From Pseudomonas oligotrophica (GTDB taxonomy: Bacteria; Pseudomonadota; Gammaproteobacteria; Pseudomonadales; Pseudomonadaceae), in NCBI RefSeq assembly GCF_021726475.1, contig NZ_JAKJRU010000009.1:62001-126000 (forward strand): a DNA stretch of 64,000 bases, read 5' to 3'. A model generated the notes under the pieces. It had not been told where the DNA came from and did not search any database. It saw only the letters and a program-made list of their open reading frames with translations. Shown piece after piece: positions 42,383-51,811 of the stretch. The number at the start of each line of letters is the position of its first letter. Within the stretch, counting starts at the first letter, position 1. Position numbers and translations under genes: made by a program.

Positions 42383-43267
42383 ATGACCCCGCCTGATCCG
42401 CGTCCCAGCACCTTGCACCTGCCGCCCGGCGACTGGGCCACGGTGCTCGACTGCCTGTGCCAGCGCTTTCCCGCCATCGACCGCCGGACCTGGCTCGAGC
42501 GCATGGCGCGCGGCCGCGTGCTGGATGCCGAGGGCCAGCCGATCGACGCCAGCCGGCCGTACCGGGCGGGGCTCAAGGTGCGTTATTTCCGCGAGGTGCC
42601 CGACGAGACGCCGGTGCCGTTCGAGGAGCGCGTCCTGCACGCCGACGCGCACCTGGTGGTCGCCGACAAGCCGCATTTCCTGGCGGTGATGCCGGCCGGC
42701 GAGTACGTCGAGCAGACGCTGCTGGCGCGCCTGTGCCGGCGCCTCGGCAATCCGGACCTGGTGCCGATCCACCGCATCGACCGGCTCACCGCCGGGTTGG
42801 TGCTGTTCTCCGCCAACCGCGAGAGCCGCGGCGCCTACCAGGCGCTGTTCCGCGAACGTGCGGTGCACAAGCGCTACGAGGCGATCTGCCCGGCGCTGCC
42901 ACAGCTGACCTTCCCGCGGGTGCAGCGGTTGTGCATGGAGCCTGGCGAGCCGTTCTTCCTGATGCGCGAGGGTGACGGCGAGCCCAACAGCGAGACCCGC
43001 ATCGAGGTACTCGAGCGCCGCGGCGCATTGTGGCGCTACGCGCTGGAGCCGGTGACCGGGCGCAAGCATCAGTTGCGCCTGACCATGGCCAGCCTCGGCG
43101 CCGGCATCTGCAACGATCCCTTCTATCCGCAGCTGCTCGAGCGCGCGCGGCGCGAGCGCGACGACTACGCCCGGCCGCTGAAGCTGCTGGCACGCAGCCT
43201 GCGCTTTCGCGACCCGCTGAGCGGCGCGCTGCGCGAGTTCGAGAGCAGCTTGCACCTGGCGTGGTAG
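42383..43267 (+). CDS. RluA-family rRNA pseudouridine synthase
   Basis: A 294-residue pseudouridine synthase with the catalytic-Asp motif HRIDRLTAGLVLFS and the downstream family blocks KRYEAICP and GRKHQLRLTMASLGAGI. The N-terminal part includes a short domain that may be a reduced S4-like region (WLERMARGRVLDAEG). It should modify uridine in rRNA or tRNA; the target site cannot be assigned. This unusual subgroup ('pseudouridine synthase' without RluC/RluD-type features) is common in pseudomonads. Its gene is followed by a triplicated repeat before pilU. Confidence 0.87.
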   Translation: MTPPDPRPSTLHLPPGDWATVLDCLCQRFPAIDRRTWLERMARGRVLDAEGQPIDASRPYRAGLKVRYFREVPDETPVPFEERVLHADAHLVVADKPHFLAVMPAGEYVEQTLLARLCRRLGNPDLVPIHRIDRLTAGLVLFSANRESRGAYQALFRERAVHKRYEAICPALPQLTFPRVQRLCMEPGEPFFLMREGDGEPNSETRIEVLERRGALWRYALEPVTGRKHQLRLTMASLGAGICNDPFYPQLLERARRERDDYARPLKLLARSLRFRDPLSGALREFESSLHLAW

Positions 43268-43276
43268 CGGCGCGGG

Positions 43277-43567
43277 TGCGAGGGCGGTGGAAAATCGCTG
43301 TGCGAGTTGTCCACCCTACGGACGGTTCGGTGCGTAGGGTGGACAAGGGCGCAGCCCTGTCCACGGTTGCGAGGGTGCCGGGTGGAAAATCGCTGTGCGA
43401 GTTTTCCAGCCTACGGGCGGTTCGATGCGTAGGGTGGACAACGGCGCAGCCCTGTCCACGGTTGCGAGGGTGCCGGTGGAAAATCGCTGTGCGAGTTTCC
43501 AGCCTCCGGACGGTTCGGTGCGTAGGGTGGACAACGGCGCAGCCTTGTCCACGGTTGCGAGGGTGCC
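43277..43567. repeat. Three tandem copies of a ~95-bp intergenic repeat
   Basis: The 306-bp gap between the pseudouridine synthase and the PilT/PilU gene is almost wholly three tandem copies, about 94-95 bp apart, with GGTGGAAAAT starting at 43286, 43381 and 43475. Each has a TGGAAAATCGC...TTCCAGCCTACG half and a GTAGGGTGGACAA...TTGTCCACGG half, both able to form hairpins. The copies differ by a few substitutions and small indels. The same modules appear at 45744-45965. Confidence 0.85.
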
Positions 43568-43573
43568 TGGGGC

Positions 43574-44740
43574 TTACGGCTGCGGGCCGTCCTCGTCCGG
43601 TTCGTCGAGCATCTCCAGCTTGAGCCCGCCCCAGCCCTCGCCGGCCGGTGCCGTCGCGCCCGGCTTGCCGGCTTCGCCGCCGTCGCGGTAGAGCTTGAGC
43701 TTGAGGCGCACGTTGTTCGCCGAATCGGCGTTCTTGGTCGCTTCCTCCTCGTCCAGCACGCCTTCGTTGACCAGCTCGATCAGCGCCTGGTCGAAGGTCT
43801 GCATGCCGAGGTTCTTCGACTTCTCCATGATCTCCTTCAGCTCGCTGAATTCGTTGCGCTTGATCAGGTCGCGCACCGTCGGCGTGCCGAGCATCACCTC
43901 CACCGCGGCGCGGCGCTTGCCGTCGAGGGTCTTGACCAGGCGCTGGGAGATGAACGCCTTGAGGTTGTTGCCCAGGTCGTTGAGCAACTGCGGCCGGCGT
44001 TCCTCGGGGAAGAAGTTGATGATGCGGTCCAGCGCCTGGTTGGCGTTGTTGGCGTGCAGGGTGGAGATCGCCAGGTGCCCGGTATCGGCGAAGGCCAGGG
44101 CATGCTCCATGGTCTCGCGGTCGCGGATCTCGCCGATGAGGATCACATCCGGCGCCTGGCGCAGGGTGTTCTTCAGCGCCGCGTGGAAGCTGCGGGTGTC
44201 CACGCCGACCTCGCGCTGGTTGATGATCGACTTCTTGTGCCGGTGCACGTATTCGACCGGGTCCTCGATGGTGATGATGTGCCCGCCGCTGTTGCGGTTG
44301 CGGTGGTCGATCAGCGCCGCCAGCGAGGTCGACTTGCCCGAGCCGGTGCCGCCGACGAACAGCACCAGGCCGCGTTTCTCCATGATGACGTCGAGCAGTA
44401 CCCGGGGCAGCTTGAGGTCCTCGAAGACGGGAATCTCCAGCTTGATGTTGCGCGCGACGATGGACACCTCGTTGCGCTGCTTGAAGATGTTGATGCGAAA
44501 GCGCCCGACGTTCGGCAGCGAAATCGCGAGGTTCATCTCCAGCTCGCGCTCGAACTCGGCACGCTGCTCGGCATCCATCAGGCCTTCGGCGACCTGGGCC
44601 ACGTCGCCCGGTTGCAGCGCCTCGGCGGACAGCGCGCGGAGCACGCCGTTGAACTTGGCACAGGGTGGCGCGCCGGTGGAAAGGAACAGGTCGGAACCGT
44701 CCTTGGCGGCCAGCGTTTTCAGCAAGGGTTTGATATCCAT
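43574..44740 (-). CDS. PilT/PilU-family type IV pilus ATPase (solitary)
   Basis: A 388-residue secretion-superfamily ATPase of the PilT/PilU retraction family. Walker A is GGTGSGKST, the Asp box is IEDPVEYVH, Walker B is ILIGEIRDRETM, and the His box is STLHANNANQALDRI; AIR-like motif FISQRL is also present. It resembles PilU/PilT (about 345-385 residues) but stands alone, without pilT, so it is probably an accessory retraction ATPase or an additional paralogue. The ATG at 44740 is favoured by AGGA 8 nt upstream; 44749 is in frame. The C-terminus has a variable acidic tail (LEMLDEPDEDGPQP). Confidence 0.85.
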   Translation of the reverse strand: MDIKPLLKTLAAKDGSDLFLSTGAPPCAKFNGVLRALSAEALQPGDVAQVAEGLMDAEQRAEFERELEMNLAISLPNVGRFRINIFKQRNEVSIVARNIKLEIPVFEDLKLPRVLLDVIMEKRGLVLFVGGTGSGKSTSLAALIDHRNRNSGGHIITIEDPVEYVHRHKKSIINQREVGVDTRSFHAALKNTLRQAPDVILIGEIRDRETMEHALAFADTGHLAISTLHANNANQALDRIINFFPEERRPQLLNDLGNNLKAFISQRLVKTLDGKRRAAVEVMLGTPTVRDLIKRNEFSELKEIMEKSKNLGMQTFDQALIELVNEGVLDEEEATKNADSANNVRLKLKLYRDGGEAGKPGATAPAGEGWGGLKLEMLDEPDEDGPQP

Positions 44741-44961
44741 CGACTTCATCCTGGCGAGTGGGGGACGCGAGCGATGGCACTGCATCACCGGCGCCGCGGA
44801 CGGCGCCCACTTTATGGGCCAGCCTGCGACGGCACAACGCCGCGGACGTGAACTGGTTCCGCTCGTGGCGAGCCGGTTGCCGCCGGAGGACGATTGCGCC
44901 AGCGCCGCACCTTCAGGCCGGCGGCCAGTCGATATCCGTAAGCCAGCGAAAGGGGCAGGCC

Positions 44962-45747
44962 ATGCCCGAAGGTCCTTCCATCGTCATCCTGCGCGACGAA
45001 CTGGCGTCGTTCGTCGGCCGTTGCATCGAGCGCGCCGAGGGCAGCGCCCGCATCGATCAGGCGCGCCTGATCGGCCGGGCCGTGCGCGGCGTGCACAGCT
45101 GGGGCAAGCACCTGCTGATCGAGCTGGAGGATGTCTCCGTGCGCATCCACCTGCTGCTGTTCGGCAGCTACCGGATCAACGAGCGCAAGGAAGCCATCCC
45201 GCGCCTGAGCCTGGGCTTCGCCGGGGGCGGCGAGCTGAATTTCTACGCCTGTTCGGTGCAGTTGATCGATGGCCCGCTGGATGCGGTCTACGACTGGAGC
45301 CGCGACCTGATGAGCGATGCCTGGCGCCCACGCGCCACGCTCAAACGCCTGCGCGAGCGCCCGCGGCTGCTGGCCTGCGATGCGCTGCTCGACCAGAGCC
45401 TGTTCGCCGGCTCCGGCAACATCATCAAGAACGAGGTGCTCTACCGCGTCCGCGTGCACCCGCTGTCGCTGATCGGCGAACTGCCACCGGCCAAGCTGCG
45501 CGAGCTGGTGCACGAGGCGCGCCGCTACAGCTTCCAGTTCCTCGACTGGAAGAAGGCCGGCGTACTCAAGGCCAACTGGCTGGCGCATGGCAAGAGCACC
45601 TGCGTGCGCTGCCGCATCCCGCTGGTGAAAATGAAAGAACTGGGACGCAGCCGGCGCCGGGCGTTCTTCTGCGAGCGCTGCCAGAAGCGCTATGGCGACT
45701 CCACGCGGGACGCAGCCGAAGAGCCGAGCGCGCTGGATGAGGCGTAG
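44962..45747 (+). CDS. Fpg/Nei-family DNA glycosylase
   Basis: A 261-residue glycosylase/AP lyase. The N-terminus MPEGPSI carries the catalytic Pro2 and Glu3 of the Fpg/Nei family; the H2TH region includes LLDQSLFAGSGNIIKNEVLYRVRVHP, and the C-terminal zinc finger has CVRCRIPLVKMKELGRSRR with FFCERCQ. It should excise oxidised bases. Endonuclease VIII (Nei) is suggested by the size and the N-terminus MPEGP without the MutM-type features, but I cannot settle Nei versus MutM. The start is fixed by the required Met-Pro-Glu. Its TAG stop lies within a repeat (the first base of the element is at 45744). Confidence 0.85.
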   Translation: MPEGPSIVILRDELASFVGRCIERAEGSARIDQARLIGRAVRGVHSWGKHLLIELEDVSVRIHLLLFGSYRINERKEAIPRLSLGFAGGGELNFYACSVQLIDGPLDAVYDWSRDLMSDAWRPRATLKRLRERPRLLACDALLDQSLFAGSGNIIKNEVLYRVRVHPLSLIGELPPAKLRELVHEARRYSFQFLDWKKAGVLKANWLAHGKSTCVRCRIPLVKMKELGRSRRRAFFCERCQKRYGDSTRDAAEEPSALDEA

Positions 45748-45965
45748 GCTGGACAACGGTGCAGCCTTGTCCACGCGGTTGGTTCGGCGCCGCCGAGGTG
45801 CCTGGCCTGGGTGGAAAAGTGCTGCGCACGTTTTCCACCCTACGAGGTTGCGTCTCCGGGGCTTGTAGGGTGGACAACGGCGCAGCCTTGTCCACGCGGT
45901 GGGTTCGGCGCCGCCGGGGTGCCTGGTCTGGGTGGAAAAGTGCTTTGCACGTTTTCCACCCTACG
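45744..45965. repeat. Two 101-bp copies of an intergenic repeat
   Basis: Copy 1 spans 45744-45844 and copy 2 45865-45965; each starts GTAGGCTGG/GTAGGGTGG and ends TTTTCCACCCTACG. They carry the modules found at 43277-43567. Copy 1 supplies the TAG stop of the Nei/Fpg gene, so the element probably inserted into or truncated the 3' end of that gene, and copy 2 ends 3 bp before the prs stop. Confidence 0.85.
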
Positions 45966-45968
45966 TTT

Positions 45969-46865
45969 TCAGCGCAGCAGCGGCCTGAGCGCCTCGGCCA
46001 GCTGCGGGGCCATCGCCACGGCGTTGCTCTCGTGGGCGATGCAATCGGTGCTCCAGACGTGCCCGACACCCGCGGCGCGGATCACCTGCAGCGCATCGTC
46101 GGCGAACAGTGCGTGGGTCACCGCGACGTCCACCGAGGCGGCGCCGGCGGCGAGCAGCTTCTGCGCGGCTTCGGCGAGGGTGCGGCCGGAGCTGGCGACG
46201 TCATCGAGCAGCACCACCCGGCGTCCGGCAAACGGCAGCTCGGGCAGGGCGATCTCCACCTGATGGTCGCCGTGGCGCACCTTGTGGCACACGCCATGCT
46301 CGAAGCCATGCTCGGCCGCGGCCGCCTCGATCCATTGTTGCGCCTCGGCATCCGGGCCGATCAGCAGCGCGTCGGGGTGCCGCTCGGCGATCAGCCGCGC
46401 CAGCGCCGGCGCCGCGCAGAGGGTCACGGCATCGGCCAGCGGCACGGCTTCCTGCAGGGTGGCGACGCGGTGCAGGTGCGGGTCGACGGTGATCAGGCCG
46501 TCGAAATGGTCGGCGAGGAGGCGTCCGATCACCCGCTGGCTGACCACTTCCCCCGGGTTGAAGGCGATGTCCTGGCGCATGTAGGCCAGATAGGGCGTGA
46601 CCAGCAGCAGCCGCCTGGCGCCCAGGCGGCGCGCTTCGCCGGCCACCAGCAGCAGTTCGACGAGCTTCTCGTTGGGATGGTCGAGGCCGCGGTAGAGCAC
46701 CAGTTGCCCGGCGATCGCCTGGCCCTCGGCCAGCGGCAGGCGCAGGCGCAGTTCGTCGTCAGGGAAGCGGTGGCGCTCGACCGCGGCAGCGGGCAGGCCG
46801 CAGGCCTCGGCCAGGCGCAGCGCGGCGGCGCGTTCGTCATCGAAATACAGCAGCAGGCTTTGCAT
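45969..46865 (-). CDS. Ribose-phosphate pyrophosphokinase (PRPP synthetase)-like
   Basis: A 298-residue PRPP synthetase, shorter than the housekeeping Prs (about 315). Two phosphoribosyltransferase-fold domains are seen, with RFPDDELRLRLP, the ATP-loop region HLHRVATL and the PRPP-binding motif VVLLDDVASSGRT; a Lys-X-Arg in HKVRHGDHQ matches the catalytic flexible loop. It makes PRPP from ribose 5-phosphate and ATP for nucleotide synthesis. The ATG shares its last base with the phosphorylase stop (1-nt overlap), so the pair is co-translated. It is therefore likely a second, pathway-specific Prs rather than the main enzyme. Confidence 0.85.
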   Translation of the reverse strand: MQSLLLYFDDERAAALRLAEACGLPAAAVERHRFPDDELRLRLPLAEGQAIAGQLVLYRGLDHPNEKLVELLLVAGEARRLGARRLLLVTPYLAYMRQDIAFNPGEVVSQRVIGRLLADHFDGLITVDPHLHRVATLQEAVPLADAVTLCAAPALARLIAERHPDALLIGPDAEAQQWIEAAAAEHGFEHGVCHKVRHGDHQVEIALPELPFAGRRVVLLDDVASSGRTLAEAAQKLLAAGAASVDVAVTHALFADDALQVIRAAGVGHVWSTDCIAHESNAVAMAPQLAEALRPLLR

Positions 46866-48445
46866 CAGAACTCCACGAATACGGTCGGCACCTGGTCGGC
46901 GCGGCCGAGGCTGACGCCATTGGCCCGTTCGGTGGCCTGGCGGGCGAAGGCGAGGTCGGCGGGAAAATCCGCGTAAACGCGATACAGACAGTCGCCCGCA
47001 TGCACCGGTTCGCCGAGCTTGCGCAGCAGGTCGACCCCGGCGCCCTGCACCTTGGGCGCGCCGGCCAGGTTGGCGATGCGCGCCAGCTGCAGGTTGTCGA
47101 TGCCGGTGACCACGCCGTCGCGCTCGGCGAGCACGTCGAAGCTGAGCCTGGCGAGCGCCGGCTGGTTGTGGTCGAACGGACGTGCGCCCTGGGCGACGAT
47201 GATCGATTGCATCTTCTTCAGTGCGCGGCCCGACTCGAGGATGTCGCGGGCGATGGCGTAGCCGTCGCCGCCGCGCACGTCCGGGTCGAACTCGAGCATG
47301 CGCCCGGCCAGGCGCAGGGCCTTCTGCCGCAGGTCGTTCGGCGCGCGTGGGTCGTTCTGCAGCACGCGCATCACATCGCGCGCCTCAAGCACCGGGCCGA
47401 TGCCGTTGCCGATCGGCTGGCGGCCGTCGGTGATCACCACGTCCAGGGCCAGGCCCAGGCGCGCGGCGACGAATTCGAACAGCTTGCGCAGGCGCTGCGC
47501 CTCGGCCATCGAGCGCACCTTGGCGGTCGGGCCGATGGGGATGTCGAGCAACAGGTGGCTGGAGCCGGCGGCGACCTTCTTCGACAGGATCGAGGCGACC
47601 ATCTGCCCGGGCGAGTCGATCGACAGCGGGCGCTCGACGGCGATCAGCACGTCGTCGGCCGGCGACAGGTCGCTGCTGCCGCCCCAGGCCAGGCAGCCAC
47701 GTTCCTCGCGGACCATCTCGCAGAGGCGCTCGAACGGCAGTTCGACGTTGGCCAGCACTTCCATGGTGTCGGCGGTGCCGGCCGGCGAGGTGATCGCCCG
47801 CGAGCTGGTCTTCGGGCAGAGCATGCCGTGCGCCGCGACGATCGGTACCACCAGCATCGAGGTGCGGTTGCCGGGGATGCCGCCGATGCAGTGCTTGTCC
47901 ACCACCGGGTGCTCGCGCCAGTCCAGCTGGCGGCCGACGCGGATCATCGCGTCGGTGAGGAAGTACACCTCCTCGCGGTCCAGCTCGCCCTGGTTGCAGG
48001 CGACGACGAAGGCGGTCAGTTCGATCTTCGAATAGCGGTGCTCGGCGACGTCGCGCACGATCGCCAGGAAGTCCTCGCGGCTCAGGCGCTCGCCGGCGAT
48101 CTTGCGGTGCAGCGCCGGGATCGACAGCGCCGGCTCGGCCTGGGCGATCGAGGCGGGCACGCCGGCCTCGGCGCCGAGCTGGGCGAAGGCGTCCTCGGAC
48201 AGGCCCAGCTCGTTGCAGCCGACGATGCTCGGGTCGTCCACCAGGTTGAGGCTGGCCAGGATGCGCTTGCCGTTGACCCGCACCTCGACCTTGGCCAGCG
48301 CCTGGAAACCCTCGGCACGGCAGGCCGCGCAATCGCGGTGCAGGTAGGCGACGTTCTCGCGGTAGGTGTCGATGGCGACCCGCCGCAGCGCCAGGTGCAC
48401 GGGTTGCAAGCTGGCGCTCGGGGTCTGGTTGGAAAGGCTGGTCAT
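46865..48445 (-). CDS. Thymidine phosphorylase-family protein, AMP-phosphorylase-like
   Basis: A 526-residue enzyme of the long TIGR02645-type branch of the nucleoside phosphorylase II family, akin to archaeal AMP phosphorylase rather than DeoA (about 440). It has an extra N-terminal domain (about residues 1-100), then [50 protein letters not shown] with the glycine-rich phosphate loop, and [18 protein letters not shown]. Archaeal members cleave NMPs with phosphate to ribose 1,5-bisphosphate and base; whether this protein uses NMPs or nucleosides is not known. The ATG at 48445 is supported by AAGGGA and the family N-terminus. It heads an operon with a PRPP synthetase. Confidence 0.82.
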   Translation of the reverse strand: MTSLSNQTPSASLQPVHLALRRVAIDTYRENVAYLHRDCAACRAEGFQALAKVEVRVNGKRILASLNLVDDPSIVGCNELGLSEDAFAQLGAEAGVPASIAQAEPALSIPALHRKIAGERLSREDFLAIVRDVAEHRYSKIELTAFVVACNQGELDREEVYFLTDAMIRVGRQLDWREHPVVDKHCIGGIPGNRTSMLVVPIVAAHGMLCPKTSSRAITSPAGTADTMEVLANVELPFERLCEMVREERGCLAWGGSSDLSPADDVLIAVERPLSIDSPGQMVASILSKKVAAGSSHLLLDIPIGPTAKVRSMAEAQRLRKLFEFVAARLGLALDVVITDGRQPIGNGIGPVLEARDVMRVLQNDPRAPNDLRQKALRLAGRMLEFDPDVRGGDGYAIARDILESGRALKKMQSIIVAQGARPFDHNQPALARLSFDVLAERDGVVTGIDNLQLARIANLAGAPKVQGAGVDLLRKLGEPVHAGDCLYRVYADFPADLAFARQATERANGVSLGRADQVPTVFVEF

Positions 48446-48810
48446 GGCAAAGGTCCCTTGCGGTTTCGGCGCGGCCGCGTGGTGGCGCAGACGGAGCGCA
48501 ACGCGCCGGCCGGCCTGGATCGTCGTCCAGCGGCATGGCGCCGGGTGGCCTGCCGTTGCGCCGAACGCCGGCCCGGCAGCGAAGGCTTCGCTGCTATGTA
48601 ACGCCAGCGCAACGGCTTGCCAAGCGGCACGGCGTGTTTTTCGCGGCCGTGCTTGTTCCATGTCATGAACCGGCATCGTCGCGGCCCCGGTGACGGCTTG
48701 GATCGGGCTATCGCGGCGGCTCTATGGTGCGCATGGCGCACCCTGCGGGAGTGGGTGACGGCGCGCCGCGCACGCCGACGGGGCAGGGCTGGTTCGGCGT
48801 AGCGCTGTGT
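48446..48810. promoter_or_regulatory. Upstream region of the phosphorylase operon, with a dyad at 48655-48670
   Basis: This 365-bp gap holds no gene I can support. The dyad GTTCCATGTCATGAAC (48655-48670) has arms that are inverted with one extra base and lies about 210 bp upstream of the phosphorylase start, a plausible distance for an enhancer-like binding site of the sigma-54 activator that precedes it on the same strand. A TGGCAAGCCGTTGC stretch on the minus strand resembles a -24/-12 promoter but with one base too few between GG and GC, so I do not annotate it. Confidence 0.35.
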
Positions 48811-50211
<1,401 letters not shown>

Positions 50212-50514
50212 GCGGCTCCGTGCGCCCGGCAGAAGGGCGGTTGAAGGAAATGCACCGGCCGGCGAAGGCCCGGGGCGGCAGGCGGTCGCCCATGATGTCA
50301 CGCGCGCCGTGCCCGGCAATACCCGGCAGCGCCGGCAGGAGGAAGTGAGCGGCGAGGGCTGCAAGCACGGCGCCAGGAGGCGCTGGTGGCGGTTATTCTT
50401 TGCGCATCATGCGGTCCTCGATGGTCGTTCTTGACCATGGCGGGGGTGCCCGCTTCGCTTAAGAAGTGCGACGCGAGGATCGCCGCTCCCCCGGATTCGT
50501 CAAAGGTTCATGGC
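50212..50514. other. Intergenic region between divergent regulator and DUF192 genes
   Basis: About 300 bp that must hold two divergent promoters. I see a perfect 6-bp dyad, ATGGTC (50421-50426) and GACCAT (50433-50438) around a 6-nt centre, which might be an operator. No reading frame with coding character or RNA gene was recognised. Confidence 0.4.
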
Positions 50515-50946
50515 ATGCGCGCACTGGTTTCGCTGATCGTCTCGACCGCTCTGCTCTGGCGCCTGCCGCCTGCGCTGGCGCAGGAGGACGGCTTGGCGCT
50601 GTGCATCGAGGGGGCATCGCTATGGGTGGAACTGGCCGCCAGCGACCTTGCACGCGCCCGCGGGCTGATGGAGCGCCGCGAGCTGGCGGCCGACGGGGGG
50701 ATGCTGCTGCGCTTCGAGCGCCCCGGGCGGCATTGCCTGTGGATGCGCAACACGCCGCTGCCGCTGTCGGCGGCGTTCGTCGATGACGCCGGGCAGATCC
50801 TCGAGCTGATCGATCTCGAGCCGCTGAGCAGCGAGATCCGTTGCTCGAAAGAACCGGCGCGCTATGCGCTGGAGGTCAACCAGGGCTGGTTCGCCGAGCA
50901 CGCCATCGACCCCGGCGCATGGGTGGAAGGGTTGCCGAGGGAGTAG
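50515..50946 (+). CDS. DUF192-family exported protein
   Basis: A 143-residue protein with a signal peptide (MRALVSLIVSTALLWRLPPALA) and a DUF192 domain: VELAASDLARARGLMERRELAADGGMLLRFERPGRHCLWMRNTPLPLSAAFVDDAG, ending in the conserved ALEVNQGWFAEH(G/A) region. The family fold is known structurally; function is unclear, though a Cys and the CLWMRNT motif are conserved. The ATG at 50515 starts the signal peptide; a longer in-frame start is not family-like. It is followed by repeat modules. Confidence 0.8.
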   Translation: MRALVSLIVSTALLWRLPPALAQEDGLALCIEGASLWVELAASDLARARGLMERRELAADGGMLLRFERPGRHCLWMRNTPLPLSAAFVDDAGQILELIDLEPLSSEIRCSKEPARYALEVNQGWFAEHAIDPGAWVEGLPRE

Positions 50947-50990
50947 CGGCGCGCCGCTCGGTGGATGCCGGCGCAGGATCCTGGCGGACG

Positions 50991-51121
50991 CGTGGAAAAG
51001 GCCGTTGGCCGTTTTCCACCCTACGTGCGGTGAGAGCGGTGGGTTGCAGCGATCCGTAGGGTGGGCTTCAGCCCACCAGCCAGTACGCCGTGGCTTGCGG
51101 GGGGCTAAAGCCCACCCTACG
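50991..51121. repeat. Intergenic repeat modules after the DUF192 gene
   Basis: Two different modules: a CGTGGAAAAGGCC...TTTTCCACCCTACG palindrome at 50991-51025 and a GTAGGGTGGGCTTCAGCCCACC...AGCCCACCCTAC pair at about 51056-51120. The second type (GGTGGGCT/AGCCCACC) returns at 55380-55399 and 58174-58241. They fill the gap between the convergent DUF192 and Lrp genes. Confidence 0.75.
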
Positions 51122-51145
51122 GCGGCCTCGCGAACCACTGACCCC

Positions 51146-51613
51146 TTAGTCCAGCGGCAACTCCGTGGTCCGCTTCACCTCGCTCATGGCGATGTGCGAA
51201 TGCGCTTCCTGTACGTGCGGGCGCTGCAGCAGCTGGTCGCGCAGGAAGCGTTCATAGCTGTCGATGTCCCTCGCGACCACCTTGAGTAGGTAGTCCGACT
51301 CGCCGGCCATGGTGTGGCACTCGAGCACCTCGGGGTAGCCGACCACCGCCTGCTCGAATTCGTCGAGGTTGCTGCGCCCATGGGCCGAGAGCTTGATGTT
51401 GACGAACACCGTCATGTTCAGCCCGAGCTTCTTCGGGTTGAGCAGGGCGACCTTGCGCTCGATCAGCCCCTCTTCCTGCATGCGGTGGATGCGTCGCCAG
51501 CAGGGCGACTGCGAGAGCTCGACCTTTTCGGCGATCTCGGCGGCCGACAGGTCAGCGTTGTGTTGCAGCAGGCGAAGGATCTTGCGATCGACGGTACTCA
51601 GCGGGGTCTGCAT
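51146..51613 (-). CDS. Lrp/AsnC-family transcriptional regulator
   Basis: A 155-residue regulator. Residues about 5-60 form the helix-turn-helix (LSTVDRKILRLLQHNADLSAAEIAEKVELSQSPCWRRIHRMQEEG), followed by a RAM/AsnC effector domain (VFVNIKLSAHGRSNLDEFEQAVVGYPEVLECHTMAGESDYLLKV). It is divergent from the indolepyruvate oxidoreductase gene with a 198-bp gap and probably regulates that amino-acid catabolic gene in response to an amino acid. The ATG at 51613 has GGA 7 nt upstream; 51619 is an alternative. Confidence 0.9.
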   Translation of the reverse strand: MQTPLSTVDRKILRLLQHNADLSAAEIAEKVELSQSPCWRRIHRMQEEGLIERKVALLNPKKLGLNMTVFVNIKLSAHGRSNLDEFEQAVVGYPEVLECHTMAGESDYLLKVVARDIDSYERFLRDQLLQRPHVQEAHSHIAMSEVKRTTELPLD

Positions 51614-51811
51614 GTTCATTCCGGTTTTGTTGTTGTCGGCGCATCGTTCATGCAAGCGAATGCGGTTCTAGCGCAAAAGTAGAAAGAAAATCTCCGTTCG
51701 TCACGGCCAGACTGTAAACAAGTGTCGGCGGGGCGATCCCCTGCCGCGAAAAGGCGGGTGGCGCCGAGCGCGACCACCCTGACTCCGATAACAACAAATT
51801 AGGAGCGCCCC

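Noticed and set aside
48590-48640. Sigma-54 (-24/-12) promoter for the phosphorylase operon
   Set aside because: TGGCAAGCCGTTGC has nine rather than ten bases between GG and GC, so it does not meet the consensus spacing.
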